A stretch of 64,000 nucleotides of DNA, taken from the NCBI RefSeq assembly GCF_003852425.1, contig NZ_QAJN01000012.1, positions 293,768 through 357,767 of the forward strand, written 5' to 3'. The position numbers and the translations under genes were made by a program. Of this stretch, positions 62,225-64,000 are shown one piece after another. The notes beneath the pieces were generated by a model that ran no database searches, was not told the DNA's origin, and was given only the letters and a program-made list of their open reading frames with translations. Each line of letters begins with the position of its first letter. Within the stretch, counting starts at the first letter, position 1. Source of the DNA: Paucibacter sp. KBW04. Lineage in GTDB: Bacteria > Pseudomonadota > Gammaproteobacteria > Burkholderiales > Burkholderiaceae_C.

Positions 62225-63733
62225 ATGGAATTGCTGAACAATCTTTTGCTGGGCTTTCATGTTGCCTTGACATGGCAGAACCTGCTCTACGCCTTTGGCG
62301 GGGCTGTGCTGGGTACCTTGATCGGGGTGTTGCCCGGCCTGGGGCCGGTGGCCACCATCGCCATGCTTTTGCCCTCCATCTATTCCTTGGATGCGACGCC
62401 GGCCCTGATCATGTTGGCGGGTATTTACTACGGCGCTCAGTACGGGGGCTCGACCACGGCGATTCTGATCAATGTGCCGGGTGAATCCAGCTCGGTGGTC
62501 ACCGCCATCGATGGCTATCAAATGGCCAGGCAGGGCAGGGCGGGCGCGGCCTTGGCCGCTGCGGGTCTGGGCTCTTTCTTCGCCGGTTGTGTCGGCACGG
62601 TCGTCATTGCGTCCTTCGCGCAGCCCTTGATCGTGATGGCGGCCAACTTCGGCCCGGCTGAGTATTTCTCACTGATGGTGATGGGCTTGGTGGGGGCGGT
62701 GGTGCTGGCCTCGGGATCGCTGATCAAGGCGATCGCGATGATTGTGCTGGGCTTGTTGCTTGGGCAAATCAATACCGATGTGATCTCCGGCACGCCGCGC
62801 TTCTCCTTTGACATCCCGGAGTTGACTGACGGGATTGGCTTTGTCGTCATCGCCATGGGCGTGTTCGGCTTTGGCGAGATCATTGCCAATCTGGGGCAGC
62901 CGGAAGAGGAGCGCGAGGTCTTCACGCACAAGGTCGAGGGCTTGTGGCCTACCAAGCAAGACTTTCAGGAGGCTTGGCCCTCGGTCCTTCGCGGTACGGC
63001 TTTGGGCTCGGTGCTAGGTGTCTTGCCGGGCGGTGGGGCCTTGCTTGCTTCCTTTGCGTCCTACACCTTGGAGAAAAAGATCGTCAAGAATCCGCGCATC
63101 CCTTTTGGCAAGGGCGCGATTCAAGGTGTGGCGGGGCCAGAGTCGGCCAATAACGCGGGGGCCCAAACCAGCTTCATCCCCATGCTGACCTTGGGCATCC
63201 CCCCCAATGCGGTGATGGCTTTGATGGTGGGGGCGATGACGATCAAAGGCATCCAGCCGGGGCCGCAGGTGATGACCAGCAATCCCGAGTTGTTTTGGGG
63301 TTTGATTGCATCCATGTGGGTGGGCAATCTGATGTTGATCGTGCTGAACCTGCCGCTGATCGGAGTCTGGATCAAGCTCCTTACCGTGCCTTACCGCTTT
63401 CTGTTTCCGGCCATCGTGGTGTTTTGCTGCATCGGCACCTATACCTTGAGCAATAACAGCTTCGATGTCTATATGACGGCGGCCTTTGCTCTGATCGGCT
63501 ATGTCTTCTACAAACTCAGTTGCGAACCTGCGCCGCTATTGTTGGGCTTCATCCTGGGGCCCATGATGGAAGAGAACTTGCGCCGCGCCCTGCTGCTGTC
63601 GCGTGGCGACTGGGGAACCTTTCTGGCGCGCCCCTTGTCGGCCGGTCTCTTGATCGCTGCCTTGTTGATGGTCGTGGTCGTCCTCTTGCCCACCATCAAG
63701 AGCAAGCGGGACGAGGCCTTTCAAGACGACTGA
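62225..63733 (+). CDS. tctA: Tripartite tricarboxylate transporter TctA-family large permease
   Basis: A 502-residue permease with about eleven helices. It shows the family signatures GVLPGLGPVATIAMLLPSIY (about 38), YYGAQYGGSTTAILINVPGE (about 70-89), and a second repeat GVLPGGGALLASFASYTLEK (about 265), followed by GVAGPESANNAGAQTSFIPM. It imports a carboxylate (citrate-like or another; substrate unknown) powered by the ion gradient. It is in an operon with tctB. A binding protein must come from elsewhere in the genome. The last helix ends LLMVVVVLLPTIKSKRDEAF. Confidence 0.95.
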   Translation: MELLNNLLLGFHVALTWQNLLYAFGGAVLGTLIGVLPGLGPVATIAMLLPSIYSLDATPALIMLAGIYYGAQYGGSTTAILINVPGESSSVVTAIDGYQMARQGRAGAALAAAGLGSFFAGCVGTVVIASFAQPLIVMAANFGPAEYFSLMVMGLVGAVVLASGSLIKAIAMIVLGLLLGQINTDVISGTPRFSFDIPELTDGIGFVVIAMGVFGFGEIIANLGQPEEEREVFTHKVEGLWPTKQDFQEAWPSVLRGTALGSVLGVLPGGGALLASFASYTLEKKIVKNPRIPFGKGAIQGVAGPESANNAGAQTSFIPMLTLGIPPNAVMALMVGAMTIKGIQPGPQVMTSNPELFWGLIASMWVGNLMLIVLNLPLIGVWIKLLTVPYRFLFPAIVVFCCIGTYTLSNNSFDVYMTAAFALIGYVFYKLSCEPAPLLLGFILGPMMEENLRRALLLSRGDWGTFLARPLSAGLLIAALLMVVVVLLPTIKSKRDEAFQDD

Positions 63734-63965
63734 GTGCAGGACGCCTTGGCGCAGCGCACTCGGCGCCGTTGAAGACGCAGACAGCCATCAACGGGTCGAA
63801 GGGCCGCCTATGAACTTTTTGAAGAATCTTGCTGCGAGGGCAAAATTCCCGTGCTACAGTAGAGGGCTTCGCTGCTAGCAAGTCTTCTGTTTCGGAAACG
63901 AGCAAAGGCAGGCGGTGAAGATAAGATGTGAGTGGAAGGCGTCGAAAACAAATTGTTTAAAACGC

Positions 63966-63995
63966 TTGACGAGTTTGCGAAAAACAAGTCATAAT
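63966..63995 (+). promoter_or_regulatory. Strong sigma-70 promoter reading out of the window
   Basis: TTGACG (63966-63971) and CATAAT (63990-63995) are separated by 18 nt, in an A/T-rich tract unlike the rest of the window. A second -10-like TACAGT with GAGGGCTTCGCTGCT follows near 63855. The region 63734-64000 (267 bp) holds no gene. The strength and AT-richness fit a stable-RNA or ribosomal operon starting just beyond the edge, but the product is not visible. Confidence 0.6.
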
Positions 63996-64000
63996 CCCGC

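Noticed and set aside
1..64000. tRNA genes, CRISPR arrays, prophage or transposase genes
   Set aside because: Scanned for TPsiC-like GGTTCGAATCC motifs, regularly spaced repeats and integrase or transposase motifs; none found.

Overview
The window is a 64 kb piece of a high-GC betaproteobacterial chromosome. It most likely comes from the Burkholderiales, near Roseateles/Pelomonas/Mitsuaria. Three things point there: neighbourhoods such as thrB beside a DUF2782-type gene and polA, and xseB-ispA-dxs downstream of a Rieske oxygenase; a PEP-CTERM surface protein; and a BPSS1780-type membrane protein. These taxonomic calls rest on remembered family resemblance, not on a search. I see no prophage, plasmid, CRISPR, secretion-system or antiphage island. 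The region is core genome with a few small repeat elements.

Layout. 1-2.8 kb: partial ExoD-family gene, a small membrane protein and a Cache-PAS-GGDEF diguanylate cyclase. 3.0-11.1 kb: a thioester-type alpha-2-macroglobulin translationally coupled to penicillin-binding protein 1C. 11.1-16 kb: AI-2E family permease, then ybaK-plsY-ridA-glutaredoxin-like, facing yciO and an RNase AM/YciV-like PHP gene. 16-20.7 kb: chemoreceptor, recJ and an RpfE-like gene. 20.9-26 kb: LpxH-like phosphoesterase, ppk1, sixA and (convergent) ppx, a polyphosphate cluster with a hairpin repeat in its middle. 26-30.6 kb: dienelactone hydrolase, ZIP transporter, universal stress protein, mercaptopyruvate sulfurtransferase and Rieske oxygenase.

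31-35.1 kb: xseB-ispA-dxs (isoprenoid precursors) followed by folE2. 35.2-37.5 kb: divergent lysR/lysA. 37.7-40 kb: ahpC and ahpF, with a candidate OxyR site. 40-45 kb: rarD, truC, a small membrane protein, ychJ-like and uvrD. 45.3-50 kb: PhoX-type phosphatase with a candidate Pho box, BPSS1780-like membrane protein, thrB carrying an unusual in-frame insertion, and a DUF2782-like gene. 50-53.8 kb: polA and a PEP-CTERM protein. 53.9-61.6 kb: lolC-lolD, purU, TatD nuclease, MscS channel, deoxyinosine glycosylase-like gene, SpeE-like protein and a PilB/GspE-type ATPase. 61.7-63.7 kb: tctB-tctA. The final 270 bp carry no gene but end in a strong promoter reading out of the window.

The most unusual features are small. 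They are a 96-nt palindrome-rich insertion inside thrB, a 169-bp near-perfect hairpin element bounded by CTAG that overlaps the sixA stop codon, and a duplicated folE2 tail at the lysR 3' end. I found no clearly new multi-gene system.
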